Assembly (NCBI GenBank): GCA_004078665.1
Contig: SCFO01000009.1
Coordinates: forward strand, 16,477 to 80,476
Direction: 5' to 3'
Length of the DNA: 64,000 nucleotides
DNA from: Halobacillus fulvus
GTDB taxonomy: Bacteria; Bacillota; Bacilli; Bacillales; Halobacillaceae
Shown: positions 1-8,280 of the stretch, piece by piece
Layout of the letters: each line of letters starts with the position of its first letter
Position numbering within the stretch: the first letter of the stretch is position 1
The notes under the pieces: model-generated
Seen by the model: only the letters and a program-made list of their open reading frames with translations
Database searches by the model: none
Told to the model about the DNA's origin: nothing
Translations under genes and position numbers: made by a program

Positions 1-1403
1 CTCCAAGGATTTTCCAAAAGTACCGAAGTGGGGACTTGTTATCGAGAATTGTCGGAGACGTCGAAAGTCTACAAAACTTCTTCCTCCGCGTATACTATCC
101 GCCCGTCGTCATGGTTATCATTTTTCTTGCGACCATCGCGTTCACGACGATTTTTTCATTGGGCATGGCGGTTATTTTGCTTGTTGGACTCATCCTGACA
201 GGTTTCCTGATTCCGATATTCTTTGCTTGGAAGCAGCGGAAAATCGAGAATGAAGTCAGAGAAGCAAGAGGTTATTTATCGACGGATGTGACAGAGTTCC
301 TTTACGGCTTCCGTGATTTGAAGATTTATCAGCAGCTTGATGACCAGCAACACCAGCTTGGACGTTCAGCTTCTGCTTATATTACTGAGCAGGAACGCGA
401 AGGAAAACAGAGGATGCAAACACAGTCGGTCAATACGTTTATTACGTTGCTCGTTTCATGGGTGGTGCTTGGATTCGGGGCCTACATCGTTGAAACAGGC
501 GATTTAAACGGGATCTTCCTTGCCATGCTCGTCATGATTTCACTGACCGTATTTGAGAACGCCGCCCCAATGGCGGTCTTACCCAGTCATTTGGAGGATA
601 GTGAGCGCGCCTCAAAGCGTCTCTTCGATCTGACGGAGGACGTGAGGGAAGATCAAGGATCAACGGTTCTAGAGGGCTCTAAGGCAAGAGGCTTTACTTT
701 CAATAAGGTGAGCTTCCGCTTCCCGGATGATCGCCTCAATTCCTTGAAGAATGTGGAGCTAACTATTGCGCCAGGGTCTAAAACCGCAATTGTTGGTCCG
801 AGCGGTTCAGGAAAATCGACGCTCATGCAGCTGCTCTTGAAGATTCATCCCGTCACGAGTGGCGAGCTTTTGGTCGATAATTGGAAGGTGGATGAAGTTG
901 AACAGGAGAGCTTGTGGAATGGCGTCAACGTGGTGCTGCAGGAAAATCACTTTTTCTATGGAACGATCCGCGATAATCTGCAGATTGCAAAAGACGAGCT
1001 GTCAGATGACGAGATGGTCCAGGTCCTTGCGAAGGTCGAACTCGAGCAGTTTTCACTTGATGAACAGGTGTTTGAAAAAGGTGAAAACCTCTCAGGAGGA
1101 GAAAAACAGCGCCTTGCCATCGCCCGCGCCATGCTCCGAGGGGAGAGGGTCTGGCTGTTAGACGAGCCGACATCGTCTGTTGATGCTTTGACGGAACAGC
1201 ACATTTTCGGGCATCTGTTTGAGCAGGCAGCGGACGATACGGTCGTGCTGATCAGCCATCGCCTGACCGGTCTTGAGCAAATGGATCAGATTGTCGTCAT
1301 GGAGGATGGCCAAGTGGTCGAAGTGGGGACATATGAAGAATTAATGGCACTCAAAGGTTATTTTTATCAAATGAAGCAAATAGAGAAGAGTGTCATCGGT
1401 TAA
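1..1403 (+). CDS. cydC: CydC-type ABC exporter, 3' part (5' end outside window)
   Basis: The reading frame is already open at base 3, so the gene enters from the left edge and its N-terminus is missing. The visible part has the second half of the exporter membrane domain (hydrophobic stretches near bases 100-240 and 420-560) and a full ATPase domain: Walker A GPSGSGKST, signature LSGGEKQRLAIARAML, Walker B VWLLDEPTSSVD and the H-loop LISHR. The SGDLLSRIVGDVESLQN segment at the start is typical of CydC. With CydD, this exporter moves thiol compounds (cysteine, glutathione) out of the cytoplasm and is needed to assemble cytochrome bd. CydD and probably cydAB should lie to the left. The gene ends at a strong hairpin. 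A related heterodimeric exporter subunit is the main alternative. Confidence 0.85.
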   Translation, partial: PRIFQKYRSGDLLSRIVGDVESLQNFFLRVYYPPVVMVIIFLATIAFTTIFSLGMAVILLVGLILTGFLIPIFFAWKQRKIENEVREARGYLSTDVTEFLYGFRDLKIYQQLDDQQHQLGRSASAYITEQEREGKQRMQTQSVNTFITLLVSWVVLGFGAYIVETGDLNGIFLAMLVMISLTVFENAAPMAVLPSHLEDSERASKRLFDLTEDVREDQGSTVLEGSKARGFTFNKVSFRFPDDRLNSLKNVELTIAPGSKTAIVGPSGSGKSTLMQLLLKIHPVTSGELLVDNWKVDEVEQESLWNGVNVVLQENHFFYGTIRDNLQIAKDELSDDEMVQVLAKVELEQFSLDEQVFEKGENLSGGEKQRLAIARAMLRGERVWLLDEPTSSVDALTEQHIFGHLFEQAADDTVVLISHRLTGLEQMDQIVVMEDGQVVEVGTYEELMALKGYFYQMKQIEKSVIG

Positions 1404-1410
1404 AAAAAGA

Positions 1411-1442
1411 GCCACCTTTTCCATTCTTTTGGAGAAGGTGGC
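1411..1442. terminator. Bidirectional intrinsic terminator
   Basis: A 12-bp stem (GCCACCTTTTCC / GGAGAAGGTGGC with one G-U pair) sits 8 bases after the cydC stop. The T-run is best on the minus strand, so it serves both cydC and the convergent small gene. Confidence 0.8.
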
Positions 1443-1479
1443 TTGAATTTTTGAGATAAGATCATATTGTCCGGTACGC

Positions 1480-1833
1480 TTAATAATAGTAAGGATACGG
1501 ACCGTAATAAGGACTGTAGTATGGATAAGGAGGTGCAATAAACGGTAGCAAAGCAAGGGAAGCTAAACCGGCGAGTGGAAAAAAGCCTGGACGGAATCGC
1601 CTGAAACCAAAAGGTCGATAAAATCCGAACTGACGCTGATCTGAAGGCCCTGTGTTGACATCTTCACTGATGAGCATCTTGACCTGATCTCTTGTTACGT
1701 CAGTAATGATTCCATCCGTTGTGGTACCGTCACTGTGCGTAAGCCTTACATAATAATATTTATGTTGCTTGCAATGATCATACGTCGGCTTCATCATCTG
1801 ACCTTGAGCATACATATTTCTTTCATTCGACAT
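1480..1833 (-). CDS. Small protein with Tyr/Pro-rich tail, function unknown
   Basis: 117 residues from the ATG at 1833, which has GTGAGGAG seven to nine bases upstream; a longer GTG start at 1878 has no such site. Residues 1-70 look like a small beta-rich domain with a VRLTHSDGTTTDGIITDV segment. The C-terminus carries a hydrophobic stretch followed by a tail of repeated Pro-Tyr (PPYPYYSPYYGPYPYYY). Tyr/Pro-rich tails of this kind are common in Bacillus spore-coat or surface-associated proteins, so a coat or envelope role is possible, but this is only a guess from composition. No operon partner. Confidence 0.7.
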   Translation of the reverse strand: MSNERNMYAQGQMMKPTYDHCKQHKYYYVRLTHSDGTTTDGIITDVTRDQVKMLISEDVNTGPSDQRQFGFYRPFGFRRFRPGFFPLAGLASLALLPFIAPPYPYYSPYYGPYPYYY

Positions 1834-2026
1834 CGTAACCAACTCCTCACCACCCATGATATTCACGTAATCGCCCACTTGTGACGACTTCCAGTGTAAA
1901 AAAAGAATGGGGGGTTACCGCTTTTCATTTCGCATGACGTTCGATTTGGGTAACGTAGGCTCTCATATCCTTTCTATAGAAATTTTAGTACACTGGAAGA
2001 AGAATGGAAACGAGAGGAGAATAGAT

Positions 2027-2959
2027 ATGAAAAAACGAGAATCACTCGATTTAGGCTATGGTATTCAACTTATTGACGGGTATGATTTAGGGTTTCCAGG
2101 ACGAACGGGTACATATGTGATCGACGGGGAACACCCGACATTGGTGGAAACAGGTCCAAGCTCTTCAGTTCCTTACGTATTGAAAGGCTTGAATGAGCTC
2201 TCGATTTCGCCCGATCAAATCGAATATATCATTTTGACTCATATTCATTTGGATCATGCGGGAGGAGCGGGGTTGCTCGTGCAGGAGTGTCCGAATGCAA
2301 CGGTCCTAGTTCATGAGAAAGGCAAAAGGCATCTCGTGAATCCTTCACGGCTTGAAGCGGGAGCCCGTGCTGTTTACGGAGAAAAGTTCGATGAACTCTT
2401 TCATCCGATTGTTCCGATTCCAGAGGAACGCCTGCAGATCGTCAAAGAAGGGGGAACGCTCGATATTGCTCAAAATCGGACGCTCACATTTCTCGACACG
2501 CCAGGTCATGCCAAACACCACATCGGCATTTTTGATTCTTATAGTCAGGGGCTGTTTATAGGGGATACCGCAGGAATTCGCTACCATCAGACGCAAGATT
2601 ACGGACTCACATTTTATTTACCAACCACTTCTCCGAATCAGTTCGACCCTGAGGCGATGCACCAGTCCATTGACCGTTTTAGAGGCTTGAATCCAAAGCG
2701 CTTGTACTTCGGGCATTTCGGTATGTCAGAAAACCCGACGCACGCACTGGACGAGGTCGACTCCTGGCTTGATGTATTTGTGCAAGAAGCAGAAAAAAGC
2801 ACCGATATGGAAGAGATGCAAAAGCGGCTACTCACCCGAATTTCAGCTTTTCTCAATGAACACAATGTTCCCGAGCACCATCCTGTCTACAGCCTACTAA
2901 AACTCGACCTCCAAGTATGCACCATGGGCCTAGCCGACTATTTGAAGAAAAGGCGCTAA
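2027..2959 (+). CDS. MBL-fold metallo-hydrolase
   Basis: 310 residues from the ATG at 2027, preceded by GAGAGGAGA; an upstream in-frame extension to 1907 lacks a ribosome site. The metallo-beta-lactamase zinc motif THIHLDHAGG (HxHxDH) is at about residues 72-81, followed by DTPGHAKHHIG and GDTAG, which supply the later His and Asp ligands. The family hydrolyses thioesters, lactones or phosphoesters; the substrate cannot be read from the sequence. Single-gene unit, with a repeat element in the intergenic DNA downstream. Confidence 0.85.
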   Translation: MKKRESLDLGYGIQLIDGYDLGFPGRTGTYVIDGEHPTLVETGPSSSVPYVLKGLNELSISPDQIEYIILTHIHLDHAGGAGLLVQECPNATVLVHEKGKRHLVNPSRLEAGARAVYGEKFDELFHPIVPIPEERLQIVKEGGTLDIAQNRTLTFLDTPGHAKHHIGIFDSYSQGLFIGDTAGIRYHQTQDYGLTFYLPTTSPNQFDPEAMHQSIDRFRGLNPKRLYFGHFGMSENPTHALDEVDSWLDVFVQEAEKSTDMEEMQKRLLTRISAFLNEHNVPEHHPVYSLLKLDLQVCTMGLADYLKKRR

Positions 2960-3081
2960 TTTTCTACTTAATAAGCTGTTCAAATAAATGGAGGTCAAGA
3001 GAAGTGGCTTCATAAGGGTGGGTTTCTATTGCCAAGGTGACTTCTTTCCCTTTCTGTTTTATATATATTGCCTGGTACTTT

Positions 3082-3250
3082 GTTTTCGTTAATTTATTTA
3101 AGGAGGGAGGGGTGGGAAATGGCGAGACTCCTATGGGGAGGAAAGGGCAGGCTGAGATCCCGCAGGAGCCTTGCTCCGAGGAAGCTCAGCGCCCGCCCAT
3201 GGAAAGCGAGCTATTTCCCGCCACTCCAAACTATGATTGGCAACGAAAAC
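3082..3250 (+). repeat. Nested palindromic intergenic repeat, copy 1
   Basis: 169 bp bounded by GTTTTCGTT (3082-3090) and AACGAAAAC (3242-3250). A second, inner inverted repeat (GGTGGGAAAT near 3111-3120, ATTTCCCGCC near 3213-3222) encloses a GC-rich core that includes GGCGAGACTCCTATGGGGAG and GCTGAG/CTCAGC arms. The outer arms differ from copies 3 and 4 by a paired C-to-T / G-to-A change, so pairing is kept. Short ORFs can be read through it but look accidental. Confidence 0.85.
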
Positions 3251-3349
3251 TTTTGTGTACTGGAGGGTGAGTAGATTAAGTAGAAAAGTGAAACATTAGC
3301 AGGGCTTCACCCGTATAAGATAGAGACAAACACAGAGGGAGAGGAAGAC

Positions 3350-5062
3350 ATGATTGGAATCTTAACCGCAACTGTCCTATCGTTTATTCTTTATTTCATC
3401 ATAGCGGCAGTTGTCTACTCACAAAACCGGATGAGGCGAAAGACAATCCTTACCTTCACTTTATGGGGATTCGTGTTTGGAGCCATCCTCGTTGCCATTA
3501 TCGTCTATATTTTCATGCCGACATTAACCATCCCGAACCTGCTCGTTATGAACGCAGGTGTCGCGGTCATATTCGTTCCGCTCATTTACGCAGGGGCTAA
3601 AATTCCTGTGAAGATGCAGAAAGGGAAGATTTCAGCGGTCACCGGTATCGCCGTTGTCGTAGCCTTAGCTATCATTGGAGTTTTTGTGTACAGCATCATT
3701 GCTCTCGGTCAGAGCTACGACTCTATTGTGAAGTCGGAGGAAGAGGAAGCGCGACCTCTGAATGAAGACAATACGCCGATATCCGTGGCACCGGACTCCG
3801 CTCGAAATAAAGTTCAAAAAGCGATGAGCGTCGTGCCGAATACACAATTTTACGATCTAGGAAAATTGCAGGCACAACAGGTCGATGGAGAGATTGTCTA
3901 TGTGGCACCTGTTGAGTTCGCGAGCTTTTGGAGATACTTCAGAGGACAAGAAACAGAAGGATTCTTCACGATTCCAGCGACGAACGTGAATGCTCAGCCG
4001 GAATTTGTTCAGAGCAAAATGAGATATACGAACTCCAGTTATTTTCATCACAATGTTCAGCGTGCCGTGTACGGCAAGCATCCGGATTATATCCAAAGCG
4101 GAGCAGCCCAAATCGAAGTGGATGATGAGGGCAAACCATGGTATGTCCAGACCATTTATAAACCACTCTTTTTCTCCAACCGTCCGAATTTGGACAGCAT
4201 CAAGGTGGCGGTCGTCGACCCTGTGAATGGTACGGTCGATACGTATGATTCCCAAGATGCGCCGGAGTTTATCGATGGCTCTGTCAGTTCGGAACTTGCT
4301 TCGACGCAAAATGAATACTTTGGTAAATATATTCATGGCTGGTTGAACTCGATTTTTGGAAAACGCGACGTTAAGATTCCAAATGATACAGGTACAGAAA
4401 GCAGCGTAACGCCTATCTTTAATGATGACGGCGAAATGTTTTACTTTACCGACATGGCGTCTCCGAAAGAAAATATCGATTCAGCGCTTGGGTACACACT
4501 AATCCATGCCCGGACTGGTGAACTGACGTATTACAATGGGCAGCAGAACAATGGAATCATGGATAGTAAAGGCGCCATTCAAATCGTCAATAAGCAATAC
4601 CCTGAAAAGAACTGGACAGGGTCGATGCCGGTCCTTTACAACGTCGACGGTCACCCGACTTGGATTGTCAACGTCCTGGATCCGAATGGATTGTTTAAGG
4701 AATACGCTTATATTAAGGCTGGAGATTCTGACTTTGCTGTCTTTGGTGAAACAGCGAATCAGACGCTGAGTGCGTATCGCTTACAGCTCGCGCAGGATCC
4801 AAGTACCGTTCAAGGAAGTGAAGGAGCGGACTTGACTGAAATCAATGGAACCGTCAATCGCGTACTCGTCACGTCGACAGACTCTAGACAGTCTGTACAG
4901 TTCCTATTGCAAGGGGAAACAACGATTTATACTGTCAATACGAGCAAACAGCCACTCGCCATTTTCCTTAGAGAAGGGGATGAAGTCAACCTTCAGGCAC
5001 GAGTACGGGGGAGTGAGACGGCGATCGTAGAAGAGATGGAGATTCAAGGAATTACGAATTAA
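3350..5062 (+). CDS. Membrane protein with large extracytoplasmic domain, unknown function
   Basis: 570 residues, ATG preceded by GAGGGAGAGGAAG. Four hydrophobic segments lie in the first 130 residues (about 4-23, 34-58, 62-83, 94-118), followed by a soluble region of more than 400 residues. The soluble part contains repeated beta-type segments (such as VQTIYKPLFF, VAVVDPVNGTVDTYD and YTLIHARTGELTYYNGQ) that resemble propeptide-like or PepSY-like folds. I do not recognise a named family. Likely anchored with the soluble domain outside the cell. It stands alone between the repeat element and a GC-rich terminator. Confidence 0.75.
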   Translation: MIGILTATVLSFILYFIIAAVVYSQNRMRRKTILTFTLWGFVFGAILVAIIVYIFMPTLTIPNLLVMNAGVAVIFVPLIYAGAKIPVKMQKGKISAVTGIAVVVALAIIGVFVYSIIALGQSYDSIVKSEEEEARPLNEDNTPISVAPDSARNKVQKAMSVVPNTQFYDLGKLQAQQVDGEIVYVAPVEFASFWRYFRGQETEGFFTIPATNVNAQPEFVQSKMRYTNSSYFHHNVQRAVYGKHPDYIQSGAAQIEVDDEGKPWYVQTIYKPLFFSNRPNLDSIKVAVVDPVNGTVDTYDSQDAPEFIDGSVSSELASTQNEYFGKYIHGWLNSIFGKRDVKIPNDTGTESSVTPIFNDDGEMFYFTDMASPKENIDSALGYTLIHARTGELTYYNGQQNNGIMDSKGAIQIVNKQYPEKNWTGSMPVLYNVDGHPTWIVNVLDPNGLFKEYAYIKAGDSDFAVFGETANQTLSAYRLQLAQDPSTVQGSEGADLTEINGTVNRVLVTSTDSRQSVQFLLQGETTIYTVNTSKQPLAIFLREGDEVNLQARVRGSETAIVEEMEIQGITN

Positions 5063-5067
5063 TCCGG

Positions 5068-5091
5068 AGCGGCGGGCTTTTGTCCGCCGCT
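5068..5091 (+). terminator. Intrinsic terminator
   Basis: AGCGGCGGG / CCGCCGCT hairpin six bases after the stop of the membrane protein gene, followed by a T-rich run at 5097-5105. Confidence 0.75.
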
Positions 5092-5227
5092 TCTGTATCT
5101 TTTTTCATAAAGTTTTCAAAATAAAGAGGATAGGGTACAGGGTTATAAGTCATCGGACTTTTAATAAAATTTTAAAAACAGTATAGTGGTATTTGCGACG
5201 CTTGAATATATAAGGAGGACTGAACCT

Positions 5228-6448
5228 GTGATCATTGCGATCATCATCTTACTATTTGTTTCCTTCTTCTTCTCAGGAAGTGAAACAGCTTTAACCGCAA
5301 CAAATAAAATGAGGCTCCAAACGAAAGCCAAAAATAACGACAAAAAAGCCGAAAAGCTATTGAATCTTGTATCTAAACCAAGCGAATTTATCACGACGAT
5401 TCTGATCGGGAATAATATCGCGAATATTCTATTGCCGACCCTTGTGACGACGCTTGCGATTCAGTATGAATTCAGTGTCGGCTTGGCTTCTGCTCTTCTG
5501 ACGGTTACGATCATTATTTTTTCTGAGGTGATTCCAAAATCTGTCGCGGCTACATTCCCGGATCGGATTTCCTTGATTGTTTCCCCAGTCATTCGCTTCT
5601 TTGTGTTCGTGTTTAAGCCGATTACGATCGTCTTAAACTGGATGACAGACCGCATTACGAAGGCTTTGGCCAAAAATCAACCGAACGAAGTCTCTGTCTC
5701 TAAAGAAGAATTAAGGACGATGGTGGATATTGCTGGATCGGAAGGAACGTTCAACCCTCAGGAATCTCACCGGATCAAAGGGGTTCTCGACTTTTACAAC
5801 TTAAATGTTAAAGATGCACTCAAGACCCCGAGAGTAGAGGTCATTGCGCTGCCTCTTACGGCAACGTTCGATGAGGTGCGTGAAGTAGTCGTTCAGAATC
5901 CTTTTACGAGATACCCGGTGTATGATGAGGATATCGACAATATTGTGGGAGTTTTCCACTCGAAATACCTGCTTTCCTGGTCTGCGGAAGAAGAAAAATC
6001 TCTGGAAGACTTCAGCTATAGCGACCCTCTGATCGTCTATGAATTTCACCCGATTGAATATGTATTCCGCAAAATGACAAAAGAAAAGAAGCATATGGCG
6101 ATTGTGCTGGATGAGTACGGAGGAACAGAAGGGATTCTGACGCATGAAGACATCATCGAAGCGATGATCGGACTAGAAATCGAGGACGAGATGGACGAAG
6201 CGAATGATACGATTGTAGAGAAACTCAATGATACAGAAATTATTTGTGACGGAAAGATCACATTGAGACGTTTGAATTCGATTTTCCACACAGAAATTCC
6301 TGAAGAGGAAGATGTGCTTGCCGGCTATCTGCTAAAAGAGTTCAACGATTTTCCAGATGAAGGTCAAGTGATTGAGTGGAATAATTTGACATTCGAAGTT
6401 CTTGAAATCGAAGGACGTACGATTCGAAAAGTTCATATAGTAAAATAA
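5228..6448 (+). CDS. CNNM/CBS-domain protein (CorC/HlyC family)
   Basis: 406 residues from the GTG at 5228, chosen because AAGGAGG lies 9 bases upstream; an earlier in-frame GTG at 5186 has none. Order: DUF21/CNNM membrane domain with about four hydrophobic segments (residues 1-170), a paired CBS domain (about 190-310, with FTRYPVYDED and the second-repeat segment MAIVLDEYGGTEGILTHEDI), then a CorC_HlyC C-terminal domain (about 325-405). Relatives (B. subtilis YhdP, YqhB; bacterial CNNM proteins) take part in magnesium or cobalt efflux, though older annotation calls them hemolysins. Single-gene unit. Confidence 0.88.
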   Translation: MIIAIIILLFVSFFFSGSETALTATNKMRLQTKAKNNDKKAEKLLNLVSKPSEFITTILIGNNIANILLPTLVTTLAIQYEFSVGLASALLTVTIIIFSEVIPKSVAATFPDRISLIVSPVIRFFVFVFKPITIVLNWMTDRITKALAKNQPNEVSVSKEELRTMVDIAGSEGTFNPQESHRIKGVLDFYNLNVKDALKTPRVEVIALPLTATFDEVREVVVQNPFTRYPVYDEDIDNIVGVFHSKYLLSWSAEEEKSLEDFSYSDPLIVYEFHPIEYVFRKMTKEKKHMAIVLDEYGGTEGILTHEDIIEAMIGLEIEDEMDEANDTIVEKLNDTEIICDGKITLRRLNSIFHTEIPEEEDVLAGYLLKEFNDFPDEGQVIEWNNLTFEVLEIEGRTIRKVHIVK

Positions 6449-6451
6449 TAA

Positions 6452-6471
6452 AGTCTGGCTTCGGCTAGGCT
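6452..6471 (+). terminator. Intrinsic terminator with UUCG loop
   Basis: Eight-pair stem closed by a TTCG tetraloop (bases 6460-6463) four bases after the stop, followed by a run of seven T. Confidence 0.85.
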
Positions 6472-6697
6472 TTTTTTATTACTAAATTGCTATATGTTTT
6501 GGGGGAATCATATGAATTCATCTATATGTTATTCAAATATTATTACATCATAATATCGTTCGCTGGTGCATAATCATTGGTTAATTTTTATAAAAGGAAT
6601 GTTCAGTAGCGTTTGTGGGGAGGAATAAAGGGAATAAGCCATAAGAAAAAGCAGGAAGCTTTGACAAAAGAATAAATGGAATAGGATGGTGATGATC

Positions 6698-7378
6698 GTG
6701 GGAATTCTTGATAAATTATTTGGTCGGTCTAAATCGAAGGAAGAACCCTCAGACAACTCTTCGAATGATTCTTCTGCTTCTGTAACCAAAGTTGCAATCA
6801 TCTACTATAGTTCCACTGGTACCAACTATCAACTGGCCAAATGGGCAGAAGAAGGAGCGAGAGAGGCAGGGGCAGAAGTGAAGGTGATGAAAGTCGCAGA
6901 GCTTGCACCTGAATCGGCCATTGCTTCAAACCCCGCCTGGAAAGAACATATTGAAGCTACCCAGCACGTACCAGAAGCCACTCTCGATGACTTGGAGTGG
7001 GCGGACGGTATTATTTTTAGTGCCCCTTCAAGATTCGGGAATGTACCTGGACAGATGAAACAATTCCTCGATTCGACAGGTGGTCTATGGTTTAATGGAA
7101 AGCTTGTCAATAAAGTTGTCAGTGCCATGTCTTCTGCAAGCAATTCGCACGGGGGCCAGGAAAAAACGATTCTTTCGTTATACACGACAATGTTTCATTG
7201 GGGAGCGGTCATCGCTTCTCCAGGTTACACAGATCCCGTTACCTTCGAATCGGGTGGGAATCCATACGGGACAAGTGTGACCGTCGATGACGACGGGAAC
7301 ATGAAAGAAGAGGTAGAGCAAGCGGTGAAACATCAGGCGAAACGTACAGTTCAGATTGCAGACACAATAAATAAGTAA
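6698..7378 (+). CDS. WrbA/flavodoxin-type NAD(P)H:quinone oxidoreductase
   Basis: 226 residues from the GTG at 6698 (upstream AGGATGGTGAT resembles the Bacillus Shine-Dalgarno); an ATG at 6686 is the alternative. The flavodoxin core starts near residue 32 with VAIIYYSSTGTNYQLAKWAEEGA (FMN phosphate loop SSTGTN), followed by FSAPSRFGNVPGQMKQFLD and a C-terminal SPGYTDP segment, all typical of WrbA two-electron quinone reductases. The first ~30 residues (GILDKLFGRSKSKEEPSDNSS...) are an added, Ser- and charge-rich extension not needed for the fold; its first ten residues are amphipathic and may touch the membrane. Confidence 0.85.
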   Translation: MGILDKLFGRSKSKEEPSDNSSNDSSASVTKVAIIYYSSTGTNYQLAKWAEEGAREAGAEVKVMKVAELAPESAIASNPAWKEHIEATQHVPEATLDDLEWADGIIFSAPSRFGNVPGQMKQFLDSTGGLWFNGKLVNKVVSAMSSASNSHGGQEKTILSLYTTMFHWGAVIASPGYTDPVTFESGGNPYGTSVTVDDDGNMKEEVEQAVKHQAKRTVQIADTINK

Positions 7379-7509
7379 AAGGTCAGGACTCGATTTACTG
7401 ACCTTATTTGAGTACTGTTCCATGGATTGGAAAGAGTTTGGATTGCTGAAAATAAAGAAAGTTATGATAAACTATACATGATTACATGATCAATAGAGGA
7501 GGAAAAAAG

Positions 7510-7893
7510 ATGTCAAACTCAACTTTTGTGACAGCAATCAATTGTATGGATGGGCGCGTTCAGCTGCCGGTCATTCACTGGATGCAGGAAAAATACGATG
7601 CTCCCTATGTGGACATGATTACCGAAGCAGGTCCGAACAAAGTGATTCTAGAAGGAACAGACCAGCAGATCGAGACCATTAAATCAAAGCTTAAAGTTTC
7701 AGAAGATGCCCATGGCTCTGAAGTACTGGCTATTGTCGGTCACCACGGATGTGCAGGAAACCCGCTTCCAAAAGAAGAAAAGTATGAAAAAATTAAAGAA
7801 TCTGTAAAACTGATCAACACATGGGATTTCTCCTTCAAAATCATTGGCTTGTATGTCAATGAAGACTGGGAAGTGGAAGTTGTAACAGAATAG
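7510..7893 (+). CDS. Minimal beta-carbonic anhydrase-like protein
   Basis: 127 residues from the ATG at 7510 with AGAGGAGG upstream. It keeps both zinc-ligand motifs of beta-carbonic anhydrases: NCMDGR (Cys-x-Asp-x-Arg, about residue 12) and GHHGCAGNP (His-x-x-Cys, about residue 78). The family normally spans 180-220 residues, so this is a compact version lacking the usual N-terminal helices and part of the C-terminus. Hydration of CO2 is the expected reaction, but the small size means activity is not assured. Confidence 0.75.
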   Translation: MSNSTFVTAINCMDGRVQLPVIHWMQEKYDAPYVDMITEAGPNKVILEGTDQQIETIKSKLKVSEDAHGSEVLAIVGHHGCAGNPLPKEEKYEKIKESVKLINTWDFSFKIIGLYVNEDWEVEVVTE

Positions 7894-7958
7894 AGGAGTT
7901 TCCGTTCTTCATCTCGAATATATGGACTTAGATATGTTCTGGATAGAGGAGTGGCGGT

Positions 7959-8177
7959 ATGAAACAGACAAGCTGGTTCGACTGGTTAGAGGAACGTGAT
8001 CCGATTTATGTGGAATTACAAAAACTCATCGACGAATCGACTATTTATATCGCTCCTTTTACGATACGAAAAAACGCCCATGGTTTATATGAGATTGAAA
8101 GCCATGACACGTTTGATTGTTGTGGTTCTATTGAAAAATGTTACCGATACTTAAGTGAATACAGTGCAAAAGTGTGA
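7959..8177 (+). CDS. Small hypothetical protein
   Basis: 72 residues with GAGGAGTGGCGGT before the ATG. Acidic, with no membrane segment. It contains a CC pair and a later Cys (FDCCGSIEKCYRYL), a spacing that could bind metal or form a disulfide. It is 65 bases after the carbonic anhydrase-like gene with no terminator between, so the two may be co-transcribed. Family not recognised. Confidence 0.65.
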   Translation: MKQTSWFDWLEERDPIYVELQKLIDESTIYIAPFTIRKNAHGLYEIESHDTFDCCGSIEKCYRYLSEYSAKV

Positions 8178-8178
8178 G

Positions 8179-8196
8179 AGCGCCTATTTAGGCGCT
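8179..8196 (+). terminator. Intrinsic terminator
   Basis: Perfect AGCGCC / GGCGCT stem with TATTTA loop and seven T, directly after the stop of the 72-residue gene. Confidence 0.85.
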
Positions 8197-8216
8197 TTTT
8201 TATATGGCGTGTACAG

Positions 8217-8245
8217 TTGAGCTCACTCCTCTTTTTCTGTACAAT
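8217..8245 (+). promoter_or_regulatory. Sigma-A-type promoter
   Basis: TTGAGC, 17-base spacer, TACAAT, 36 bases before the GTG start of the FAD oxidoreductase gene. Confidence 0.6.
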
Positions 8246-8280
8246 GAGACAATAATTCTATGATAGAAAAGGTGTTCGAT

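Noticed and set aside
3037-3274. Open frames of 68 and 77 codons on the plus strand
   Set aside because: They run through palindromic repeat copy 1, lack convincing ribosome sites, and equivalent frames are not maintained in the other copies.
7898-7906. GTTTCCGTT matching the outer arm of the palindromic repeat
   Set aside because: No partner AACGGAAAC or core nearby; a 9-base match alone is expected by chance in a window this size.
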